The notes under the pieces are model-generated. The model had not been told where the DNA came from. It saw only the letters and a program-made list of their open reading frames with translations, and searched no databases. Position numbers and translations under genes: made by a program. Source: Streptomyces sp. NBC_00091 (GTDB lineage Bacteria; Actinomycetota; Actinomycetes; Streptomycetales; Streptomycetaceae). From it: a stretch of DNA of 64,000 nt. Shown here piece after piece: positions 35,607 through 43,900 of this stretch (position 1 is the first letter of the stretch; every line of letters begins with the position of its first letter). The stretch is taken from positions 5,146,001-5,210,000 of the forward strand of contig NZ_JAPEMA010000001.1 of NCBI RefSeq assembly GCF_026343185.1, in the 5' to 3' direction.

Positions 35607-36428
35607 CTAGCCGGTGGCCTGGCGCATCAGGAGGTCCCGGAGCTGGCGGGCGTGGCGGCGGCTGACCTGGAGTTCCGCCGAGCCCACGCGGACGCTGGTG
35701 GTGCCCGCGTCCAGGCGCAGTTCGTCGATCCGGGCCAGCGCCACCAGGTGGCGGCGGTGGATCCGGACGAACCCGCGCGCCGCCCAGCGCTCCTCCAGCG
35801 TGGACAGCGGGATCCGTACGAGGTGGCTGCCCTCGTCGGTGTGCAGCCGGGCGTAGTCCCCCTGGGCCTCCACGTACGCGATGTCCGCGATCGCCACGAA
35901 CCGGGTGACCCCGCCCAGTTCGACCGCGATCTGCTCCGGGGCCCGGTCGGCGGCGCCGACGGTGGCCGGCTCGGCGGCCGGGCGGCGCGGCGCCGGCCCG
36001 CCCGGCTGCGCCTCCTGCGTCTGCGGCTGGCCGGGCCGGCCGAGCAGCGCGCGGGCCCGGCGGACGGCCTCGGCCAGCCGCTCCGGCCGCACGGGCTTGA
36101 GTACGTAGTCCACCGCCTTGAGGTCGAAGGCCTGCACGGCGAAGCCCTCGTGCGCGGTGACGAACACGATCAGCGGCGGCCGGGCGAACCCGGCCAGCAG
36201 CCGGGCGATGTCCAGCCCGGTCAGCCCGGCCATCTGGATGTCCAGGAAGACCACGTCGATCCCGTCGGGCCCGTCCGGTCCGCTCTCCAGGGCCCGGGTG
36301 ATCCGGCGCAGCGCCTCGGTGGCGTCGGAGGCGCCCTCGGCGCTGAGCACCCGGGGATCGGAGCGCAGCAGGTAGAGGAGTTCCTCCAGGAGCGGCTTCT
36401 CGTCGTCGACGGCCAGTACGCGCAGCAT
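35607..36428 (-). CDS. LytTR-family response regulator
   Basis: A 273-residue regulator. The receiver (1 to about 125) has Asp8/Asp9, phospho-acceptor Asp63 in VVFLDIQM and Lys in DYVLKP. A Pro-rich linker leads to a LytTR DNA-binding domain (about 165-270; YVEAQGDYARLHT, FVRIHRRHLVAL). It is the natural partner of the LytS-type kinase at 27.9-29.1 kb, and the pair usually controls the symporter. The WD40 gene lies just downstream, 76 bases away. Confidence 0.9.
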   Translation of the reverse strand: MLRVLAVDDEKPLLEELLYLLRSDPRVLSAEGASDATEALRRITRALESGPDGPDGIDVVFLDIQMAGLTGLDIARLLAGFARPPLIVFVTAHEGFAVQAFDLKAVDYVLKPVRPERLAEAVRRARALLGRPGQPQTQEAQPGGPAPRRPAAEPATVGAADRAPEQIAVELGGVTRFVAIADIAYVEAQGDYARLHTDEGSHLVRIPLSTLEERWAARGFVRIHRRHLVALARIDELRLDAGTTSVRVGSAELQVSRRHARQLRDLLMRQATG

Positions 36429-36526
36429 GGGGCGAGTCTAGGGAAGGCCCGGGCCCCCGCAAACGGAGCGCGGCCCCCGCCCAGGGGGGAGGAGGGCAGG
36501 GACCGCGCGGTTCCGGTTGTGGGGGG

Positions 36527-37456
36527 TTACTTGGTGATGAGGGTGCCGTCGGGGGCGACGGCGTACCAGGTGCCGCCGACGCCCTGGCCGTTGGTGTCGC
36601 CGGCCTTCTTGTCGCCGGTGAAGGTGTACACGGGCCAGCAGTTCACCGTCTGCTGCTTCTTGCCGTCCGGGCGGTCCAGGACCAGGTAGTTCTTCTCGAT
36701 GATCCCCTTGGCGTTGGCCTTGTCCACCGGCGGTACGACCGGCCACTTGGCCACGCAGTCGCCCTCGCACTTGGAGACCATGGGCCAGGCGGTGTCCGGC
36801 TTGAAGCGGTAGACGGTCATGCCGTTGCCGTCGACGATGTGGTCGCCGAGCTTGGGGTCCTTGGCCACCGTCAGGGCGCCCGAGGTCTGGCCCGCTCCGG
36901 CGGGGGCGGGGGCCGCCTTCGCGGCCTTCTTGCCGTCGGGGGCGAAGGCGAACCAGGTGCCGCCGACGCCCTGCCCGTTCAGGTCGCCCGCCTTGGTGTC
37001 CTTGGCGAAGCGGTACGCGGGCCAGCCCGCCACCGTCAGCTGCTTGCTGCCGTCCTTGCGGACCACCTCGCCCAGCAGCGCCGGGTCCATGCCCGCGGCG
37101 GCCGTGACCTCGCCGGCCGCGACCACCGGCCAGGCCTTGGCGCAGTCCCCGTCGCAGTTCGAGGTGGGCGGCTTGGCGGTGTCCTTGTCGAAGCGGTACA
37201 GGGTGAAACCGGCGCTGTCGGTGAGCACCGAGCCCAGCTGGTCGGTGGCGGCGATCGCCAGCTGCCCGGCCGGCTTGGCGTCGCCGGCCTGCTGGGCGGG
37301 CTTCTCGCTGCCGTAGTTGTCCGCGGCGGGAGCCTGGACGGAGGCGGCTCCGGCCGGCTTGGTCGCGTCGGCCTTGTCGTTCCCGCCGCAGGCCGTCGCC
37401 GCGAGAGCGACGACGACCGCGACCGCAGCCAGGGAAGTTCCGCGCTTGATGTCCAT
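36527..37456 (-). CDS. SCO0930-family lipoprotein
   Basis: A 309-residue predicted lipoprotein. The signal sequence ends in the lipobox LAATAC with Cys23. After a low-complexity segment (26-65), two related halves of about 120 residues follow, each holding paired repeats of the secreted type (YRFDKDTAKPP...CDGDCAKAWPVV; YRFKPDTAWPM...CEGDCVAKWPVV) and the ending GQGVGGTW. Start ATG 37456 has the site GGGAGAGAA. Related proteins in other bacteria are exposed at the cell surface; redox or haem binding through CxGDC is possible but not known to me. Confidence 0.85.
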   Translation of the reverse strand: MDIKRGTSLAAVAVVVALAATACGGNDKADATKPAGAASVQAPAADNYGSEKPAQQAGDAKPAGQLAIAATDQLGSVLTDSAGFTLYRFDKDTAKPPTSNCDGDCAKAWPVVAAGEVTAAAGMDPALLGEVVRKDGSKQLTVAGWPAYRFAKDTKAGDLNGQGVGGTWFAFAPDGKKAAKAAPAPAGAGQTSGALTVAKDPKLGDHIVDGNGMTVYRFKPDTAWPMVSKCEGDCVAKWPVVPPVDKANAKGIIEKNYLVLDRPDGKKQQTVNCWPVYTFTGDKKAGDTNGQGVGGTWYAVAPDGTLITK

Positions 37457-37571
37457 GGTGTTCTCTCCCGTGTGGTGTCTGCCGTGCCCGTCGCCGGAAC
37501 CTCGGCAACGTGTGGAGGACACGGCGGCACGGGAGCGAACCGTTCAGCGGGACTGGTATGGCGTGTTTCAC

Positions 37572-38600
37572 TCACCTTCCGTCGAACCCGGCCCGGCGCA
37601 GGGCCGTGACCACAGCGAGGCCGAGGACCTGGTGTCCGGCGTCGTTGGGGTGCAGTCCGTCCGCGAGGTGCTCGGGTCCGAGCAGGTCCCGGCCCGGCAG
37701 CAGGGCGAGCCGGCCGTCCCCGGCGGCGATCCGGTCCCGGGCGGCCCGCTCCATCGCGTCCCGCAGCGCGCCCAGGGTGGCGCCGAGGCGGTTGGGGGTG
37801 CGTTCGGCGTCGGGGCGCAGTACGGGGGACAGGAGCAGCAGGGGGGTGCGCGGGTGGCCCTGGCGGACCAGGTCGAGGAACACGCGCGTGGTCTCGTACA
37901 GCAGCGGGGCGGTGAAGGGCACGCGGGACCAGCAGTTGGTGCCGAAGGCGAGGGTGAGGACGTCGGCGGGGAGCGCGGCGAGCTGTTCGGCGGTGGCCAG
38001 CTCCCCGCGGGCGGCGCCGGCGTAGCCGAGGTTGACCGTGTCCCAGCCCAGGGCCCGGCCGACGACCGAGGGCCAGCCGTGGGCGGGGCGGGTGGACCAC
38101 CAGCCCTCGGTGATGGAGTCCCCGTGCACCACCCAGCGGGGAGCCCCGGGGGCGGGGGCGAGCTCCCCGCCGATGCCGCGCAGCCCCAGGATCCGCGGGG
38201 ACTGCCCCTCGGGCGGGTGCAGGGTGAACGGCCCGCTCTGCCGGGGCAGTTCGAGGCGTACGACGGACTCCGCGGCGGGTTCGGTGAACACCTCGGTGAG
38301 CAGCCCGTGCCGGTTCCACAGGGCGAAGCCGTGCGAGAGGTCGCGCAGCGCGTCGGTGGGGCCGGGCACGGTGGCCCGGTAGCGGATCTCCACCGCGTGC
38401 GCCGCCCGGGTGGTGAACTCCAGCCGCACCCCTATGGGGAGGGTGGCGCGCTCGCCGGTGTCCCAGGGCAGCCGCATGGTGTCGGCCGGGTCGGCGCGCA
38501 CCGGGCGGCCCCCGTCCAGCCAGGAGACCCCGCGCAGGAAGGGTCCGGGGTCCTGCCACCGCCCGTCGGGGCCGGGTGGTGGTGCCACGGGTGGGGTCAC
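37572..38600 (-). CDS. SGNH/GDSL-family hydrolase
   Basis: A 342-residue esterase-type protein. An N-terminal beta-rich domain (about 30-130) precedes an SGNH hydrolase with block I VVHGDSITEGW, block II NLGYAGAARGE, block III FGTNCW and block V DGLHPNDAGH, so all four catalytic positions are present. No signal peptide is seen. This two-domain layout is like CE2/CE-type acyl esterases. GTG start 38600. Substrate unknown. Confidence 0.85.
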   Translation of the reverse strand: MTPPVAPPPGPDGRWQDPGPFLRGVSWLDGGRPVRADPADTMRLPWDTGERATLPIGVRLEFTTRAAHAVEIRYRATVPGPTDALRDLSHGFALWNRHGLLTEVFTEPAAESVVRLELPRQSGPFTLHPPEGQSPRILGLRGIGGELAPAPGAPRWVVHGDSITEGWWSTRPAHGWPSVVGRALGWDTVNLGYAGAARGELATAEQLAALPADVLTLAFGTNCWSRVPFTAPLLYETTRVFLDLVRQGHPRTPLLLLSPVLRPDAERTPNRLGATLGALRDAMERAARDRIAAGDGRLALLPGRDLLGPEHLADGLHPNDAGHQVLGLAVVTALRRAGFDGR

Positions 38601-38713
38601 TCTTCGCCTCCGGCTCGTCGCAGCGGGTGCGGATCCATGGCGGCACGCTGCGACAGTTCTGACGCAGTGTCAAGGGTGGGGTCCGGGGGACTTATGCAGC
38701 GATCGATCATCCG

Positions 38714-38774
38714 TGCGCAACAAACGACCACCTCGAGCAGATCCGCGCAACGATCGTCCGCCAATGTGCAAGGA
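38714..38774 (+). promoter_or_regulatory. three phased operator boxes upstream of the permease
   Basis: Boxes GCGCAACAA (38715), GCGCAACGA (38745) and GTGCAAGGA (38766), 30 and 21 bases apart, that is three and two helical turns. The last starts 16 bases before the -35 hexamer. The same boxes and spacings occur before davA at 46.5 kb. The Lrp/AsnC protein encoded behind the permease is the likely binder (inference). Confidence 0.65.
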
Positions 38775-38781
38775 TGGTGCA

Positions 38782-38811
38782 TTACGGGCGGTATCACTCA
38801 GCTCGTAGGCT
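38782..38811 (+). promoter_or_regulatory. promoter of the permease-Lrp unit
   Basis: TTACGG at 38782-38787, an 18-base spacer and TAGGCT at 38806-38811. The -10 fits the Streptomyces vegetative consensus; the -35 is poor, as expected for an activator-dependent promoter. Confidence 0.5.
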
Positions 38812-38956
38812 CACCCCCTGTACGTGGAGTGGCGCGGACCGCCTGCTCGGCGGTCCCCTCATGCCCAGACGGGCTCACCCCTGTCTGCCAACTGCTCCGG
38901 ACCGCTGCGGTCGACGCCCGAACCGTCCCCATCCGCAGTGTCAAAGGAGTCCCCTC

Positions 38957-40426
38957 GTGCTCGATCAGGGCCAGGCACCCGCGCTCTCCAAGGAGACGCG
39001 CAAGCCCGTGAACCCGCTGATGCGGCGCAAGCCGGTCGAGCGGCTCGTCGCCGAGGGCGGCCAGGGCGAGGGCGGCTCGCTGCGCCGCTCGCTCACCATG
39101 TGGCAGCTGACGATGATCAGCATCGGCGCCACCCTGGGCACCGGCATCTTCGTCGTCCTCGGCACCGCCGCCCCCAAGGCCGGCCCCGCCGTGACGATCT
39201 CCTTCGTGATCGCGGGCCTGACCGCCCTGTTCTCGGCCCTGTCCTACGCCGAGCTGGCCGGCTCCGTGCCGGTCTCCGGCTCCTCGTACTCGTACGCGTA
39301 CGCCACCATGGGCGAGCTCATAGCCTGGATCTGCGGCTGGTGCCTGGTCCTGGAGTACGCCGTCTCCGTCGCGGCCGTCGCCGTCGGCTGGGGCCAGTAC
39401 GTCAACGAGTTCCTCGACGGGACCATCGGCGTCACCATCCCCGAGTCGGTCTCCGCACCGCTGGGCGAGGGCGGGTTCATCAACCTGCCGGCCCTGGTCG
39501 TCGTCCTGCTCTCGATGGTCTTCCTGATGCGCGGCGCCAAGGAGAGCGCCAGGGTCAACTCGATCATGGTCGCGGTGAAGATCGTCACCCTGCTGCTCTT
39601 CATCGGCATCGGCGTCATGGGCATCAAGGCCGGCAACTACACCCCGCTGGCCCCGCTCGGCATCACCGGCATCAGCGCCGCCGCCTCCACCCTCTTCTTC
39701 TCCTACATCGGCTTCGACGCCGCCTCCACCGCCGGTGAGGAGGCCAAGAACCCGAAGAAGGACCTGCCGCGCGCGATCATGCTCTCGCTGGCCATCGTCA
39801 CCGTCCTCTACGTGCTCGTCGCCTTCGTCGCCGTCGGCGCCATGCCGTGGCAGGACTTCGAGGGCACCGAGGCCGCGCTCGCCCAGATCATGACCGACGT
39901 CACCGGCACCAGCGTCTGGGGCGTGGTCCTCGCCGCCGGCGCCGTCGTCGCGATCTTCTCCGTCGTCTTCGCCGTCCTCTACGGCCAGACCCGCATCCTC
40001 TTCGCGATGTCCCGCGACGGCCTCGTCCCCAAGGTCTTCGCCAAGGTCGACGAGAAGACCGGCGCCCCCCGCGCCAACGTGGTGATCGTCTCCCTCTTCT
40101 GCGGCGTCCTCGCGGCCTTCATTCCGCTGGGCAAGCTCGCCGACGCCACCAGCATCGGCACCCTCTTCGCCTTCGGCCTCGTCAACGTCGCCGTCGTCAT
40201 CCTGCGCCGGACCCGCCCGGACATGCCGCGCACCTTCAAGGTGGCGCTCTTCCCCGTCACCCCGATCCTGGGCGTCATCGCCTGCGGCTACATGATGTTC
40301 AGCCTCGATATGGCCACGTGGATGGTCTTCGGTGGCTGGATGGCCGCGGGCCTCGTGTTCTACTTCCTGTACGGCATCCGCCGCTCCCGACTGGCCACGG
40401 AAGAAGTGGCCACAGCAGAGAAGTGA
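38957..40426 (+). CDS. APC-superfamily amino acid permease (cationic amino acid transporter type)
   Basis: A 489-residue membrane protein with about twelve to fourteen helices, starting at GTG 38957 behind AAAGGAG. The N-terminal soluble lead (RKPVERLVAEG) followed by LTMWQLTMISIGATLGTGIF and the GFDAASTAGEEAKNP motif is typical of cationic amino acid transporters. An Lrp/AsnC gene follows after ten bases. Because the davA promoter shares its upstream boxes, lysine is a good candidate substrate (inference). Confidence 0.88.
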   Translation: MLDQGQAPALSKETRKPVNPLMRRKPVERLVAEGGQGEGGSLRRSLTMWQLTMISIGATLGTGIFVVLGTAAPKAGPAVTISFVIAGLTALFSALSYAELAGSVPVSGSSYSYAYATMGELIAWICGWCLVLEYAVSVAAVAVGWGQYVNEFLDGTIGVTIPESVSAPLGEGGFINLPALVVVLLSMVFLMRGAKESARVNSIMVAVKIVTLLLFIGIGVMGIKAGNYTPLAPLGITGISAAASTLFFSYIGFDAASTAGEEAKNPKKDLPRAIMLSLAIVTVLYVLVAFVAVGAMPWQDFEGTEAALAQIMTDVTGTSVWGVVLAAGAVVAIFSVVFAVLYGQTRILFAMSRDGLVPKVFAKVDEKTGAPRANVVIVSLFCGVLAAFIPLGKLADATSIGTLFAFGLVNVAVVILRRTRPDMPRTFKVALFPVTPILGVIACGYMMFSLDMATWMVFGGWMAAGLVFYFLYGIRRSRLATEEVATAEK

Positions 40427-40436
40427 TCCGCCCGCA

Positions 40437-40892
40437 GTGCGACTGAACGATCTCGACGAACGCATCGTGCACGCCCTCGCCGAGGACGCCCGCCGCTCCT
40501 ACGCGGACATCGGCTCCGAGGTAGGGCTCTCCGCCCCCGCCGTGAAGCGGCGCGTGGACCGGCTGCGCGCCGAAGGCGCCATCACCGGCTTCACCGTCCG
40601 CGTGGACCCCGCCGCGATGGGCTGGGAGACCGAGGGCTTCATCGAGATCTACTGCCGCCACAACACCTCGCCGGACGACATCCGGCGAGGGCTGGAGCGG
40701 TACCCCGAGGTGGTGTCCGCGTCGACCGTCACCGGCGACGCGGACGCCCTCGTCCAGGTCTTCGCCTCCGACATGAGGCACTTCGAGCGCGTCCTGGAGC
40801 GCATCGCGGGCGAACCCTTCGTGGAGCGCACGAAGTCCGTACTCGTCCTCTCCCCCCTCCTGCGCCGCTTCACCTCCGGCGCGCCCGCCTGA
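40437..40892 (+). CDS. Lrp/AsnC-family transcriptional regulator
   Basis: A 151-residue regulator with an N-terminal helix-turn-helix (LNDLDERIVHALAEDARRSY, then VGLSAPAVKRRVDRLRAEG) and a C-terminal RAM domain (VVSASTVTGDADALVQVFA) that binds amino acids and forms octamers. It is in the permease operon and likely senses the amino acid that the permease brings in. It is the obvious candidate for the phased boxes upstream of the permease and davA. Confidence 0.9.
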   Translation: MRLNDLDERIVHALAEDARRSYADIGSEVGLSAPAVKRRVDRLRAEGAITGFTVRVDPAAMGWETEGFIEIYCRHNTSPDDIRRGLERYPEVVSASTVTGDADALVQVFASDMRHFERVLERIAGEPFVERTKSVLVLSPLLRRFTSGAPA

Positions 40893-40943
40893 TCCGGGGC
40901 TCGTCAGACGGGCCTGTCAGACGGCCGTGTCAGGATCGGGCGC

Positions 40944-43900
40944 ATGAAGATCCAGATCCCGCTGCCGGCCGACCCGCACACCTCGACCGTCTACACCGAC
41001 TGGGCCCGCGCCCACGACCCCGGCGCCGAGCCGGCGGCCGTCGCGCTGTTCGACGAGGTCTGCGGCACGATCCACCGGGCCTACGAGAAGCCCGGCCGCT
41101 TCGTCGACGGCCTCGAGCGGCGGGTACGGGAGCTGGAACCGGCCCATCTGCCCTGGTTCTGGGACACCGTCGGCCACAAGCTCATCGGCTGGCACCTGCG
41201 CTCCGCCGCCCGCGCCTACGCCCTGGCCCGCAAGGCCGAGCGCACCCACCGCCTCCCCGTGGACCCCGACTGGCACCGGGCCAACGTGCTGCTGTTCGCC
41301 CGCGCCGGGGCCCTGCCCGCCACCGAGCTCAGCGGGCACCAGGCCTGGCTGGCCACCGCCCTGGAGCCCGGCCCGGCGCACGAGGAGTACGTACGCGTCC
41401 TGCACGCCTGGGCCGCGTCCCCCGGGGAACTCCCCGCCGACCTGGCCCGCCGCGTCCGGCTCTCGGCGCGCGCCGCCGGCCTGGACACCGCCGAGGAGGC
41501 CCGCGTACTGGGCCTCGTACTCGGCGCCGCGCGGGGCAAGGAGGTCCCCGACCGGCTGCTGGACGCCGCCGCGCCCCTGCTGGCCGCCCACCCTCCGGCG
41601 CAGGAGGTCGCGGCCCTGCTCCTCGACCTGTTCCCCGAGAGCCGCGGCGACGCCTCCTCCTGGCTGCGCCTGCTCCTCGGCTGCGGGGCGGCCGACGCCG
41701 CCGCGGCCGGGCGGATCGTCCCCGAGGGCGGCCTCACCGAATGGTTCTCCCGCTACGCCGGCCGCTACGCGCACGGCCGCCACGGCGGCGGCGTCATGCG
41801 CCAGCCCATGCCCGCCGAACTCTTCGGCCTGCTAGCCCTCTTCGCCCCCCGGCTACGCGCCTGCGAGGCCCCGCTGCGGCTGCACGAGGACCGCTACCGC
41901 TACCGGGGCCTGGACGCCGACCTCCTCGACGCCTGCCTCGCCGAAGGCATCGCCGTCGCGGACCCCGGGGTCGCCGTCGGGCTGGTGTTCTGGGACGGCC
42001 GTTCCCGGCGCGACCTCAAGGCCCTGGCCGCCGACCCGGTCTTCGGCCCCCGTCTGGAGGGCACCGTCCACTCCGCCCTGCGCGGCGGCGGCACCGCCAT
42101 CAGCCGCCTCCCGCGCAACGCCGGCATCACCGCCGAGGTGCACGGCCGCGTCGAGAGCCTCCTCGCCGCCCTGCGCGGCGGCGGCCTCGCCGCGGCAGAC
42201 GAGGCCGTCGACGAGCTCCGCACCCTCCTGGACCGGCCCACGGCCCGCGCCCTGGACGGCATCGACGAGGCCCTCGCCGAACCCGACCTGACCGGCCCGC
42301 TCGGCCGCGCCCTGCGCGCCGGACTGCCGGAGGAATACGGCTGGCCCGCCCTCGAAGACGCCGTCGCCGGCCTCGGCGGCCCCGCCGAGGTCACCGGCGT
42401 GACCTGCACCTGGCCCCTCCTGACCGTCTACGGGCCCGACCGGGCCGTCACCGTCGACCACGCGGGACCGCGCGCCTCCTGTGCCTTCCGGCTGCCCGAG
42501 GGCGCCGGCGGGCACACCGTGCACTACGTCGGCGGACAGTTCCTCGTCGCCTGGACCGACAGGTCCAACGGCTCCTTCGGCGAGCTCGCCTTCTGGTCCG
42601 ACCGCCCCGACGAGGTCTTCGAGCCCGAGCAGAAGCTCGGCCTGCGCCGCTACGGCGGCATGATCCAGGGCGGCCTCGGCTACCACTTCGAGACCCCGGA
42701 CGGCGGCGGACGCCACGAGGGCGGATTCGTCCTGCGGCCCGGCGGCCGCGAGGGAGTCGGCTCCTACGACTTCCAGATGACCGACGGCCGGCACCACTGG
42801 AGCACCGGCGGCCTCGGCTCCCGCGAAGTGCTCACCCGCGTCGACCCGCACACCGGCCGGGCCGGCACCGACACCACCCCGCCGGAGTTCCACACCCTGA
42901 CCGGACTCCCGCCCGGCACGGAGCGCTTCGAGTACTCCTGCCAGACCCTCGCCGCCCTGCCCGCGGACGCCCCCGCCTCCCCGCTCGGCCAGGACGGCCG
43001 CCTCACCGGCTTCCGGGTCCTCAACCGCACCCCCTACAAGGGCCCCTCGCCCACCGAGTTCACGCTGGAGGGTGTCGACGGCCGCCGCGCCACCTACCGC
43101 AGCCGGCGCCTGGGCCGCAAGCCCTGGGCCGTCATCCGCATGCCCCAGGGCGGCGAGGAGGCGGTGCTCGTCGGCCAGGAGGCCGTCCGCTGCCACGCCG
43201 CCGAGGACAACTCCCTCCTGTGGCAGGTGCACGGTTTCCCCGGCTCCGACCGGCGCCGCACCCCCGGCTTCGGCGAGGGCGCCGGCCCCGTCCCGCCGCC
43301 CGCCTTCTGGCACTTCCTCACCCCGCGCTGCGAGACCTCCTCCAAGGCCCTGCGCGCCGTGGACGACACCGCCGTACGGGCCCTGCTCGAAGCCGCCGTC
43401 GGCGGAGACCCGGCCCCCGCCCTGCCCGGCCGCCTCGAACCGCGCATCGCCGACGGAGTCGACCGGGCCGCCCGGCTCGCCGCCGACGTCCTGCGCCGGC
43501 TGCGCGAACTCGCCCGGCGGGTAGCCGTGATGCGGGCCGCGCCGGTCGTCTCCCTGCGCACCGAAGTGACCGACTCCGTGCTCGCCCCCGCCCTGTACCA
43601 CCTCGTCCCCTACCGCCACCGCCGCTACGACGAGCCCGCGCTCGCCCCGCAGCCCGCGCTGCTCACCGCCGTCGCCGCCGACGGGCGCCACCTGCGCGGC
43701 GAGATCGGCGACGAGGCCCGCGTCCTGGCCCGGCCCGCCGCCCCCGAGACCTGGGAGCCGCTGGTCGGCGGAATCGGCGCCGTCGCCTGGCGGGCCGCCG
43801 TCGCGACCACCCCCGACGAGGAGCGGACGGCGCTGGCCGCGCTGCTGGAGACCTGGAGCGGGCAGCCCTTCGCCGAGGCGGGTGGGAGCTGGCGTACCGG

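Larger units (their letters stand above)
38601..38956. other. 356-base divergent intergenic region
   Basis: It separates the SGNH hydrolase (minus) from the amino-acid permease (plus). It holds three phased GCGCAAC-type boxes (38714-38774) and a promoter (38782-38811), then a transcribed leader of about 140 bases to the permease. In the part nearest the hydrolase I see no clear element. Confidence 0.7.
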
